From: Panulirus ornatus
Lineage: Eukaryota; Arthropoda; Malacostraca; Decapoda; Palinuridae
NCBI RefSeq assembly: GCF_036320965.1
Contig: NC_092231.1
Coordinates: 30,798,199 to 30,862,198, forward strand
Direction: 5' to 3'
DNA: 64,000 bases
The translations under genes were made by a program, and so were the position numbers. Of this stretch, positions 19,495 to 30,650 are shown one piece after another. The notes beneath the pieces were generated by a model that saw only the letters and a program-made list of their open reading frames with translations, ran no database searches and was not told the origin of the DNA. How positions within the stretch are numbered: the stretch's first letter is position 1; every line of letters begins with the position of its first letter.

Positions 19495-22400
19495 TTTTCC
19501 CTGCAAAATCGTCCAAATGCTCTCTCTTCTCTTTCCTAATACTCTTACTTCTTATCCCACCACACACTACCCCCTTTTTAAACAGCCCCCCCCCTCCCCA
19601 CTCTTCTCCCGCCCCCAAACATCTTTTGCGCAATCCATCAACTGATTCCCCCCAAATACATCCATTTCCCCCCGACTCCCCTTATTCCATTGTTCTCACC
19701 TTTTTTTCCCTTTGTACACAGTCTTCCTGGTACTTCCCCCCCACGGTTCCTTCCCAAGCTCACTTACTTCTCACACCTTTTTCACCCCAACATTCCTCCT
19801 CTTTTTTTTTGAAAACCTTTCTTTTTCTTCACCTTAGCTCCACCCAAAATAATGTTTAGACATCCTCCAGTTGGGACCTCTCACACATTAACATCCAGAA
19901 AATCTCTCTTTCGCACGCCTGTCAATTACACGTAATCCAATAACGCTCTCTGGCCATCTCTCCTACTTAATAGATATTATGTAATCTCGCTTTTTTAAAA
20001 CCCGTATTCCCAATCTCAGCCTTTTTCAGCACATAAATCTACAGTCTTCACATTTCCAAAATTTTCAACACTGAACAAACCCCAAAGCACCAATTATTCC
20101 TCAACTGCCACATTTCTCACCTTTTCATTCAATTCACCCATCACTAAACCCGGGGCTCGGCATCAAAACCGCTAACACACTCATTTTGCTGCTCCCAAAA
20201 CTGCTCTCATGATTTTTTTCTCATCCCGGGGCAATGCACAATAATCACCACCTTTCCAAACACTTTCAATTTTACCATATATCGGGGAATTTACTTTCTT
20301 AAATTCTTGACAAAACTCCACAACTCCTGTTTTAGGAGTATTGCTACTCCTTCCCTTGCTTTGCCTCTCACTAACCCCCGGGCTTTTACTCCCCAGACAT
20401 TCCAAACCCCCTCTTCCCCCTTTACCCTTTAGCTTTTGTTCACTAGAGCCAAAACATCCGGTTCTTTCCCAAAATACTACCTATCTCTCTTTTTCCCCAT
20501 CTGGTTACAAACACACACATTTAGGCCCCCCCACCTGAAATTGAGGGGGATGATCACTCCCCGTGGGCTCCTTTTCTGTTTCCCATTTTAGAAAGTTTAA
20601 AACAAGGGGGAGGATTTGGGCCCCCCCCTCCGTCCCCTCTATCGCTTTCACGACACGGAGGAATAGTGGGAAAGTATTTTTTCACCCCTATCCCCAGGGA
20701 TAGGGGGAGAATTTTTAAAAGAAAGAGACAGGAGGTCGAGAAAGGGCAAAGGGAAAAAAAGGGAAGAGAGTTTTGGGGGGAGGGGATACATAAATTTTAG
20801 GGGAAAAAAAGATGTTCTGGAAGGAGGTTAAAAAAGGGGGCGTAAGACAAGGGAGCAAATGGGAAAATTCAGTGAAGGGGTAAAAAAGGGAAGGGATACA
20901 AATAGCGGTGATGTGAGAAGGAATGGAAATGGTATTTTGAAGGTTTGTTAATGTGTTGATGACAGATTTGGCAGATATAGGGTGTTTTTTGGTCGAGGTG
21001 GTGGAAAAAGTGAGAGGGTTAGGGAAAATGTTTTGGTAAACAGAGAAGAGGGTAGTAAAAGCTTTGGGAAGATGAAAGCCGGAAAGGGCCCGCAGGTTTG
21101 GATGGTTTTATTGAGTGGAATTTATTAAAAAAGGGGGGTGACTGTATTGTTGACTGGTTGGTAAGGTTATTTTAATTATGTATGACTCATGGTGGGGTGC
21201 CTGAGGATTGGGGGGAAATGCGGCATAGTGCCATTGTACAAAGGCAAAGGGGATAAGAGTAAATGCTAAAATTACAAAAGGTATAAGTTTTTGAGTATCC
21301 TGGTAAATTATATGGGAGGGTATTGATTGAGAGGGTGAAGGCATGTACAGAGCATCCGATTGGGGAAGAGCAGTGCGGTTTCAGAAGTGGTAGAGGATGT
21401 GTGGATCAGGTGTTTGCTTTGAAGAATGTATGTGAGAAATACTTAGAAAAGCAAATGGATTTGTATGTAGCATTTATGGATCTGGAGAAGGCATATGATA
21501 GAGTTGATAGAGATGCTCTGTGGAAGGTATTAAGAATATATGGTGTGGGAGGCAAGTTGTTAGAAGCAGTGAAAAGTTTTTATCGAGGATGTAAGGCATG
21601 TGTACGTGTAGGAAGAGAGGAAAGTGATTGGTTCTCAGTGAATGTAGGTTTGCGGCAGGGGTGTGTGATGTCTCCATGGTTGTTTAATTTGTTTATGGAT
21701 GGGGTTGTAAGGGAGGTAAATGCAAGAGTCCTGGAAAGAGGGGCAAGTATGAAGTCTGTTGGGGATGAGAGAGCTTGGGAAGTGAGTCAGTTGTTGTTCG
21801 CTGATGATACAGCGCTGGTGGCTGATTCATGTGAGAAACTGCAGAAGCTGGTGACTGAGTTTGGTAAAGTGTGTGGAAGAAGAAAGTTGAGAGTAAATGT
21901 GAATAAGAGCAAGGTTATTAGGTACAGTAGGGGTGAGGGTCAAGTCAATTGGGAGGTGAGTTTGAATGGAGAAAAACTGGAGGAAGTGAAGTGTTTTAGA
22001 TATCTGGGAGTGGATCTGTCAGCGGATGGAACCATGGAAGCGGAAGTGGATCATAGGGTGGGGGAGGGGGCGAAAATTTTGGGAGCCTTGAAAAATGTGT
22101 GGAAGTCGAGAACATTATCTCGGAAAGCAAAAATGGGTATGTTTGAGGGAATAGTGGTTCCAACAATGTTGTATGGTTGCGAGGCGTGGGCTATGGATAG
22201 AGATGTGCGCAGGAGGATGGATGTGCTGGAAATGAGATGTTTGAGGACAATGTGTGGTGTGAGGTGGTTTGATCGAGTAAGTAACGTAAGGGTAAGAGAG
22301 ATGTGTGGAAATAAAAAGAGCGTGGTTGAGAGAGCAGAAGAGGGTGTTTTGAAATGGTTTGGGCACATGGAGAGAATGAGGGAGGAGATTGACCAAGAGA

Positions 22401-22750
22401 TATATGTGTAGGAGGGGAGGGAACCCAGGAGAAGAGGGAGACCAAATTGGAGGTGGAAGAAGATGGAGTGAAAAAGATTTTGTGGGGATCGGGGCCTGAA
22501 CATGCAGGAGGGTGAAAGGAGGGGAAGAAATTTGAGTGAAATTGGAGGGGCATGTGGTATACGGGGTTGGACGTGCTGTCAGGGATTGAAGAAAGATGTT
22601 GAAGCGTTGGGGTAAAAACCCTGGAAAGCTGTGTAGATATGTATATTTGCGTTGGTGGACGTGTGTATGTAATGTGGGATGGGGGGGGGTTGGGCCTTTC
22701 TTTCGTCTGTTTCCTGCGTACCTCGCAAAGCGGGAGACAGCGACAAAGAT
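19495..22750. mobile_element. Second copy of the 5'-inverted LINE
   Basis: An inverted endonuclease (19,495-20,580, noisy) and leader (to 20,703) are followed by sense-strand linker and RT (20,704-22,568) and tail. The inversion point carries the same CTATCCCCAGGGATAG at 20,688-20,703. Order and breakpoints equal 3,640-6,960. An identical twin-primed insertion would not occur twice, so the two must be copies of one event or of one locus. Confidence 0.75.
21323..22411 (+). pseudogene. LINE reverse transcriptase, open island (362 aa)
   Basis: A clean open frame inside noisy sequence runs from IERVKAC through QCGFRSGRGCVDQVFAL, AFMDLEKAYDRV, LRQGCVMSPWLFN and LLFADDTALVA to FGHMERM, where indels end it. 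It shares rare variants with the RT at 5,585-6,751 (LSADG instead of LAADG, and MDRDVRRRM instead of MDRVVRRRM). It also retains the two bases deleted there. This marks it as a sister of that specific copy. Clean sequence begins near 21,310 and stops near 22,375. Confidence 0.85.
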
Positions 22751-22855
22751 AAAAAAAAAAAAAAAAAAAAATTATTATATATATATATTATAATGTCATA
22801 TTATGTAAAATATAATATATGTATATCTTATATAGTATATATCATATAAATAGTA
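22751..22855. repeat. Poly(A) and AT microsatellite
   Basis: The A-run ends the preceding LINE tail. It is followed by TAT/ATA repeats up to the truncation point of the next copy. Confidence 0.8.
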
Positions 22856-24311
22856 ATAAATGAAAGAGAAGAGAGAGGCCTTTGGACGAAATTTTTGCCG
22901 GGGAAAAAATGCAATTGAGAGGGAGATGTATAAAAGAAAAGAAGGAGGTCAAGAGAAAGGTGGGAAGAGGTGAAAAAAAGGGCAAATGAGAGTTGGGGTG
23001 AGAGAGTATCATTAATTTTAGGAGAATAAAAGATGTTCGGAAGGAGGTAAATAAAGTGCGTAAGACAAGGGGGCAAATTGGGGAATTCGTGAAGGGCGCA
23101 AATGGGGAGGTGATAACAAGTAGTGGTGATGTGAGAAGAGATGGAGTGAGATTTTGAAGTTGTGAATGTGTTTGATGATAGAGTGGCAGATATAGGGTGT
23201 TTTGGTCGAGGTGGTGTTGCAAAATTTAGATGGTTAGGGGAAAAAGATTGGTAACAGAGAAGAGGTAGTGAAAAGCTTTGCGGAAGATGAAAGCGGCAAG
23301 GCAGCAGGGTTTGGATGGTATTGCAGTTGGAATTTAATAAAAAAGGGGTGGAAATGTATTGTTGATGTTGGTAAGGTTATTAAAGTTGTATGACTCATGG
23401 TGAGGTGCCCGTAGGATTGGCGGAATAGTGCAATGTGCCATTTTAAAAAGGCAAAGGGGTAAGAGTGATGCTCAAATTACAGAGGTATAAGTTTGTTGGT
23501 ATTCCCGGTAAATTTATGGGAGGGTTTTGATTGAGAGGGTGAAGGGAAAGTTACAGAGCTAGATTGGGGGAAGAGCAGTGTGGGTTTTAGAAGTGTTTAA
23601 AGGATGTGAGGATCAGGTGTTTGCTTAGATGAATGTATGTGAGAAATACTTAGAAAAGCAAATGGATTTGTATGTAGCATTATGGATCAGGAAGAAGGCA
23701 TATGATAGGATTGTTAGAGATGCTCTGTGGAAGGTTGTTACGAATATATGGTGTGGGAGGGGAAAGTTGTTAAAGCAGTGAAAAGTTTTTATCGAGGATG
23801 TAAGGCATGTGTACGTGTAGGAAGAAGGAAGTGAATGGTTCTCAGAGAATGAGGTTTGCGGCAGGGGTGTGTGATGTCTCCATGGTTGTTAATGTGGTTT
23901 ATGGATGGGGTTGTTAGGAGGGTAATGCAAGAGTTTGGAAAAGGGGGGCAAGTATGAAGTCTGTTGGGGATGAGAGAGCTTGGGAAGTGAGTCAGTTGTT
24001 TGTTCGCTGATGATACAGCGTTGGTGGCTGATTCATGTGAGAAACACTGAGAAGCTGGTGACTGAGTTTGGATAATGTGTGTGAAAGAGAAGAAAAGTTG
24101 AGGTAAATTTGTTATAATAGCAAGGTTATTAGGTTCTGCCGGGTTGGAGGGACAAAGTTGGTAATTTAAGTTTCAATGGAGTGAAATCGGAAATAGGTAA
24201 GTGTTTTAGATATCTTGGAGTAGATTTGGCAGTGAATAGAACCATAGAAGCGGAGTGAGTTGCTGGGTAGGGGGAGAGGGCAAAGGTTCTGGGCAGCAAT
24301 GAAGAATGTGT
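22856..24311 (+). pseudogene. LINE linker and RT, frameshifted
   Basis: This is the counterpart of 7,048-8,150 joined directly to the counterpart of 9,216-9,612. It runs from the linker through the RT fingers, the motif A, B and C regions (GTTCGCTGATGATACAGCG near 24,000) and RYLGVDL to LGAMKNVW. The RT end and tail found at 8,150-9,215 are absent here. Confidence 0.72.
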
Positions 24312-24671
24312 GGGGAATAGAGTTAATGGGGGAGGAATGGGATGTATTTAGGGAAAAGCAGTATGGCTTGCGCAAAAGATACTTGTGGACATGAGAAAGG
24401 TCGGAGGTGGGCAGGTTAGAAAGGGTAGTGAGTTGTAGGATGAAGTAGATTGTTAGTGAAAGAGAAGAGAGGACTTTGGATGATTTTTGCAGGGAAGGTA
24501 GTGCTCAAAATGAATGGGGGAGATGTATAGAAGAAAGCAGCAGGAGTCAGGGAGAAAGATGTAAGAGTTGAAAAAAGAGGGCAAATGAGAATTGGGTGGT
24601 GACAGAATATCAATTAAATTTTTGGGAGAATAAAGATATGTTTTGGAAGAAGGTAATAAAGTTGTTGTAAG

Positions 24672-25068
24672 ACAAATGTTAGAAGGAATGAAAGAGAGAG
24701 AAGAAGAGAGAAAGAGAAGAAAAAAGAGAAAAGGAAGAAAAAGAAAGCAAGGAGTAAAGATAAGTAGAAAGGAAGAGAAAATGAAGAGAGAAAGAGAAGG
24801 AAAAAAGAAGAGAGAACAAAGAGAAAGAAATAGAAAGGGGGGGGAAGGAGAGAGAGTAAAGAAAAGTAGAAAGAAATAAAAGAGAAGAAGAGGAAGAAAG
24901 ATGGCAGAGAAGAGAAGAAAAAGAAAAGAAAACCCCGCCCCCCCCCCGCCGCCACCCCGCCCCCCCCAGAAGAAGAAAGAAGAAGAGAGAGAAGCAAGAA
25001 AGAGAAAGAAGAAAGTAAGAGAGATAAGAGTAGAAAGAAGAAGAAGAAAAGAAAGAAAGAAGAAGAAA
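24672..25068. repeat. Homopurine GA/AAG tract with a C-rich interruption
   Basis: About 400 bases consist almost wholly of A and G on the plus strand, broken at about 24,940-24,968 by a C-rich run. It interrupts the LINE linker at the codons for KTREQMGT. It is absent from the counterpart near 9,950. Long open frames crossing it are compositional and not genes. Confidence 0.85.
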
Positions 25069-25506
25069 TGGGAAACATTAGTTAAGGGGGCTAATGAGGG
25101 AGGTAATAAGATAGTAGTGGGTGAAGGTGGAAGAGATGGAGTGTGTATTTTGAAGGTTTGTTGAATGTGTTGATGATAGCGTTGGCAGATATAGGGTGTT
25201 TTGGTCGAGGTGGTGTGCAAAGTGAGAGGTCAAGTGAGAATGATTTGGTAAACAGAGAAGAGGTAGCAATAGCTTTTGCAGAAGGATGAAAGCTGGCAAG
25301 GAAGTGGGGTTTATATGGTTATTGCGTGGAATTTATTAAAAAGGGGGTGATTGTGTTGTTGTTTCGTTGGTAAGGATATTCAGGGTATACGTATGGTTTG
25401 TTGTGATGTGCCTGTGGGGATTTGTAGAAATGCCTGCATATTTCCATTGTACAAAGGCAAAGGATATAAAGGTTAGTTGTTCAAATTACAGAAGTATATG
25501 TTTATT

Positions 25507-25618
25507 GACATTTACTTAGCTTTCTTCTTTCACACTTTTTTACAGACTTAGTCACCGCTTCAGCAGTTTCTCACCCGGTCACCTACCAGCGATGTATGTC
25601 AGCGAACAACAATGACTT
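25507..25618 (-). other. Antisense RT segment embedded in a sense RT
   Basis: Same insert and same position in the RT as 10,366-10,476, with slightly fuller sequence: CAGCAGTTTCTCACCC, then GTCAGCGAACAACAATGAC. Confidence 0.72.
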
Positions 25619-26845
25619 ATTCTCGTAAATTATATGGGAGGGTAATGATTGAGAGGGTAAAGGCAAGTACAGGCATAGTTGGGGAAGAGCAGTGTGGTTT
25701 TCCGAAGTGGTTAGAGGATGTCTGGATCAAAGTGTTTGCTTTTGAAAGAATGTGAGAAATACTTGGGAAAAACCCGATGGAATTGTATTTAGCATTTGTG
25801 GATCAGGAGCGGAATATGATAGGGGTTGAATAAAGATGTTTGGGAAGGAATTAAGAGTATTTTGGTTGTCTGGAGGTAGGTTGCGAGATAGCAGTGAAAA
25901 GTTTTTTACCAAGGATGTACGGCATGTGTTACGAGTAGGGAAGAGAGGAAAGTGGACTGGTCCCCAGTGCAATGTTGGGGTTTGCTGCAGGGGTGTGTGA
26001 TTCTCCATGGTTTTTAATTTGTTTATGGATGGGGGTGATTTGGGAGGTGAATGCAAGAGTTTTGGAAAGAGGGGCAGTTATGAAGGTCAGTTATCCATGA
26101 GAGGGCTTCGTAAGTGAGTAAGTTGTTGTTCGCTGAGGTACAGCACGGTGCGCTAATTCGGTTGAGTGAGAAAACTGCAGAAGTTGGTGACTGTGAGTTT
26201 CGTTAAAGTGGATTGAAAATAAAAGCTGAGAGTAATGTGAATAAGGCAGGTAAATTAGGTTGGTTTAGTGTGAGGGACCAAGTTAACTGGAAGGTGGAGT
26301 GTGAATGGAGAACAAATGGTGAAGTGAAGTGTTTTAGATATCTGGGAGGAGGATTTTAGCAGAGTGATGGAACCATGGAAGTGGAAGTGAGTCACAGGGA
26401 TGGGAGGGGGCAAAAGGGATTGGGAGCGTTGAAGAATGTGTGGAAGTCGAGAATGTCTGGCGTCAGGAGCGCAAAAAATGGGTATGTTTGAGGAATAGTG
26501 GTCTCCAGAATGTTTTATGGTTTCGCGGCATGGGCAGTAGGTAGGGTTGTGCCGGGGGAAAGGGGGGGTGGCAACATGTTGGAACTGAGATGTTTGAGGA
26601 CTATCTGTGGTTTGAAGGAGTGTTTGATCGAGTAAGTAATGAACAGGGTAAGAGAGATGTGTGGAACTACAACGAGTGTGGTGGAAAGCAGAGAGGGTGT
26701 ATTGACATGGTTTGGTACATATAGATAATGAGTGAAAGAACGAATAAGTAAATAGGATATAAGTCAGAGGTGGAGGGAACGCTCGGAAGTGGGAGACCAA
26801 ATTGGTGTCTGGAAGCGATGCGATACGAATCAAGATTTTGAGTGA

Positions 26846-27065
26846 TCAGCCGCCCGCGCCCCCCCCCCTCCCCCTGACTCCATCCGCACCCCCCATCCGC
26901 CTCGGCCGCGCCGACCCCCTCCGTCATATTCCCGCGATCCCCCCTGCACCTAAGGACCTCTGAGCTGTTCTTGCGATATATCCTTGCGCCGCGCCCTCCT
27001 TGCGTCCCTACCACCGCCCGCCCGCCCCCCCCCCCCCCGCGCCTACCTCGCACCAGCTCCCCGGC
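26846..27065. other. C-rich low-complexity stretch replacing the RT 3' end
   Basis: About 220 bases are very rich in C with many CG dinucleotides, unlike anything else in this A/T-rich window. It replaces the last ~95 bases of the RT; tail sequence resumes at GGCTGTCAATGGTTGAAG. Its relation to 11,641-11,860 is visible in shared words such as GACCTCT and CATATT. No gene can be supported. Confidence 0.7.
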
Positions 27066-27475
27066 TGTCAATGGTTGAAGCAGAGCATGTGTGAACCATC
27101 TGGGTGAACCATGGAAAGTTTTAAGGGGCCTGGATGTGGAAAGGGAGCTGTGGTCGGTGCATCATAACTTGAGAGTAGAGCCTGAGTGTGGAAAAATGTG
27201 GCTTCTGTTGTTTTTCCTAGCGCTACCTCGCACGGGGAGGGTGTTGTCATTGAACCGTGTGGCGGGGTAGGACGGGATATGAAACACAGGCCAGCATGTA
27301 TATATATATTATATGTCAAAATGTATAGGTTGTATATTTGTGTGTGGGCGTGTATGTTATATACATGTGTATGGTGGGTGGTTGAGCATTCTTTCATCGT
27401 TTCCTTGCGATACTGTAACGTGGGAAGACAGCGACAAAGTTTAATAAAGTATTATTTATTATTATTATTATTATC
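27066..27475 (+). other. LINE 3' tail, long type, then ATT repeat
   Basis: The long-type tail contains GGGAGCTGTGGTCGGTGCAT, GCACGGGGAGGGTGTTGTC and the hairpin block. It ends in an ATT repeat at 27,441-27,475, where the opposite-strand tail begins. Confidence 0.75.
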
Positions 27476-30400
27476 CTTTGTGCTGTCGCCCGCGTTTGCG
27501 TGGTAGCGCAAGGAAACAGACGAAAGAAAATGGCCCAACCCCCCCCCATACACATGTATTATAAATACGCCCACACACGCAATATACATTACCTTACACA
27601 GCTTTCCCATGGTTTACCCCAGACGCATCAATGCCTTGATTCAAAACATTTTTTTTTTTCAACTGACAGCATGTAAACCCCGGGGGTATCGACATCGCTC
27701 CCATTCACTCTCATTTCCTTGCCCTCTTTACCTCTGCATGTTAGGCCCGATCACACAAATTCATTTTCACTCCATCTTTCCACCTTCCAATATTGGTTTT
27801 CTCTTATCCTTGTTCCCTCCACTCGACACATATATCCTCTTGGTCAATCTTTCCTACTCATAACTCTCCATAATGCCCAACCCACTTCAAAACACCCTTT
27901 CTGCTCATCTCAAACCACGCTCTGTGATTTCCACAATCTTTCTTACCCTTACGTTGCTCATCGGATCAAACCACCTACACACACCCCATTGTCCTCAAAC
28001 ATCTCATTTCCAGCACATCCATCCTCCTGCGCACAACTCTAATCCATACGCCCACGCCTCGAACCATTACAACATTGTTGGAACCACTATTCTTTTCAAA
28101 CATACCCATTTTTGCTTTCGGGATTTAATGTTTCTCGACTTCCACACATTATTCAAGGCCCCCAGAATTTTCGCCCCTCCCCCCCCTATGATCCACCTCC
28201 GCTTCCAAGGTTCCATCCACTGCCAATCCACCTCCAGATTCAAAAAAACACTTCACTTCCTCCAGTTTCTCTCCAGTTCAAAACTCATCCTCCCAATTGA
28301 CTTTGACCCTCAACCCTACTGTACCTAATAAACCTTGTTCTTATTCACATGTACTCTTAACTTTCTTCTTCCACACACTTTTCCAAACTCAGTCCCCCGC
28401 TTCTGCATTTTCTCCATGAATCAGCCCCCAGGCTTTTATCACCCGCGAACAAAACGGGACTCATTTCCCCAAGCTTTTCCCCTTCCACAACAGATTTCTT
28501 TATTCCCCCCTTTTTTCCAAAATCTTTCTCATTTCCCAAATAAACCACCCATAAAAAAATTAAACAACCATGAAAAATTTCACCCCCTTCCCCAAAAAAG
28601 GGAATTAATTTGAAAAACCAATTTTTTCCCTCTTTTTCCCTACATCCCCCTTCCATCTGTTTAAAAATTTTCATTTTTTAACAATTGCCCCCCAACCCCT
28701 TATATTCTTAATCCCTTCCCAGGATTCTATAAAACTTATCATATTCCTTGCCCGATCCATAAACGTCCTAAAAATATTTGTTTTTGAGTATTTCTTACAT
28801 AATTCTTAAAAGGAAACCCAACCTGTTTCCCCTCCTCTAATTCAGAAACCCACTGCTTTCCCCAATTTGATGCTTGTACAGGGTTTCCCCCTCTCAATAA
28901 TATTATAAAATTTTCCCCAGGAATTTACTAACAAATTTTTTTACCTCTGAAATTTTAAAACCCACTCCTTGATCCCCTTTGCTTTTGTAAAAGGGGGAAA
29001 ATTTTGCAAGCTTTCCCGGGCCAACCCTCAGGACTAAATGAGTCATACATAATTAATAAACATTTACCAACCATTTCAACAATAGAGTAAACCCCTTTTT
29101 TAATTTAATTCCAATTTGCAAATCCCAATCCAAACTGCGGGTTTCCCGGGTTTATCTTTGCAAAAGCTTTTATCCCTTTCTCTGTTTACCAAATTTTTTC
29201 CCCTAACCTTCATTTGCACCCCCCTCGCCCAAAAAACCCCCTTTTAATCCCCACTTTTATAACAAAAAAATTTTAAAAAACCTTAAAATATCATCCCTTT
29301 CCCCTTTCTCAATAAGACTTATAAAACTTCCATTTCCCCTTTTTTAATTAATTTCCCCATTTTTCCCTTGTTTTACGCACTTTATTTACCTCCTTGAAAA
29401 TTTTTTTTTTTCCCCCCAAAAAATTTTATTGATACTTTCTCCCCCCAACTCTATTTGCCCTTTTTTCCCCTTTTGCCCTTTTTCCCCTGCCTCCGGGCCT
29501 CTTTTTTTTTTAAAATTTCCCCATTTTTCCCTTTTTTTTCCTGAAAAAATCGCCCAAAAAATTCCCTCTTCTTCTTTCATGAAAAATTTTACTTCTTAAC
29601 CCACCATTTTCCCCCCCTTTCTAACCCAACCCCACCTCCCACTCTTTCTCCCAAAAGCTTTTTGGAAAAGCCTCACTTTTTTCCCAAAAATTAAACCCAT
29701 TATCCCCCCCCCCTTAAACCTTTTTGGTTTCCCCCTTTTTTTCCCCTTTTTGGTATCAGTTTTCCCGGGGTAGTTTCACACAAGTTCCTTAAGGGCTAAA
29801 TTATCTCACCACTCTTTTTCCCCCAACATTCTCTTTCTTTTCTGAAAACCCTACAAATTTTCATTTTCCGCCCCCAAAAAGATAATGATCAGAACCCTTC
29901 CCAGTTGCCCCTTAAACTTTAAAACATCCAAAGTCTCTTTTCGCCGCCTATAAATTAAAAACAGTAATCCAAAAACCCTCTCTGGCCTTCCCTATTTAAA
30001 CATACGTATTTTTTGTATTTTCTTGTTTTTTTAAACCCAGGTTTTTCCCTTCACGTCCTTTTTCGACATAAAACCAAAAAGCTCTTAACCTTTTCCAAAT
30101 TTACAACAAAAACCCCCAAATGTTCCCAAATTTTTTCCCCTCAACGCCCTTTACTCCCCTTTGATTCAAATCCCCCATCCCCTAAAAACCGGTCTCGTGC
30201 ATCAAAACCCAAAACCAGTCATTCAGCTACTAAAACTTGCCCCCCATGATTTTTTTTTTATCCCAGTGCTTATGCCCCCAATAACCCAATCTCTCTCCAT
30301 CGGGCTTTCTTTTTTTCCTTATCAATCTAAAAATTTTTTTTCCCTTAATTATAAAATTTTCCCCAAACCCCTGTTTGGGAGTGTGCTACCCCTTTCCCCT

Positions 30401-30650
30401 TGCTTTTGCCCTTTTAAAAACCCCGTTTTACCCCCAAGACTTTCCCCAACACCTTTTCCCCCTTTACCTTGTGTTTCGTTTCACTCGACCAAAAACACCC
30501 AGGTTTCTTTTCCAAAAAACAAAACTACCTATCTTTTTTTTTTTTTTATTTTGGGTTAAATTTCCAACAATTTAGACCCCCAAATTGAGCCAAGGGGGGG
30601 ATAAAACTTTCCCCCGCGTGATCCTCTTTTTTTCCCCTTTTAAAAAGTTA
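27476..30650 (-). mobile_element. Nearly full-length minus-strand LINE, severely degraded
   Basis: This is the counterpart of 12,119-15,240. Tail and RT C-terminal part (27,476-28,420) are only mildly altered. From about 28,440 the consensus turns into C, T and A homopolymer runs in which landmarks still follow in the right order through RT, linker (29,200-29,560) and endonuclease (29,650-30,640). Confidence 0.68.

Larger units (their letters stand above)
24312..26845 (+). pseudogene. LINE linker and RT after a fusion junction, frameshifted
   Basis: At 24,311 the RT switches to DNA from the end of the endonuclease region (GTTAATGGGGGAGGAATGGG), as at 9,612. The linker is interrupted by the purine tract at 24,672-25,068. 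The RT then continues to GAGTGATC at about 26,845. Extra inserted bases are the commonest defect, unlike the base losses seen in the counterpart at 9,615-11,640. Confidence 0.7.

Noticed and set aside
24453..25220. 255-residue open frame across the purine tract
   Set aside because: Compositional: an A/G-only strand yields few stops on either strand. The residues are low-complexity Ser/Phe/Leu with LINE linker shadow at the ends.
26846..27065. CpG-island promoter
   Set aside because: The C-rich stretch sits inside an RT 3' end, has a degraded counterpart at 11,641 and no adjacent gene. An insert or sequencing artefact is more likely.
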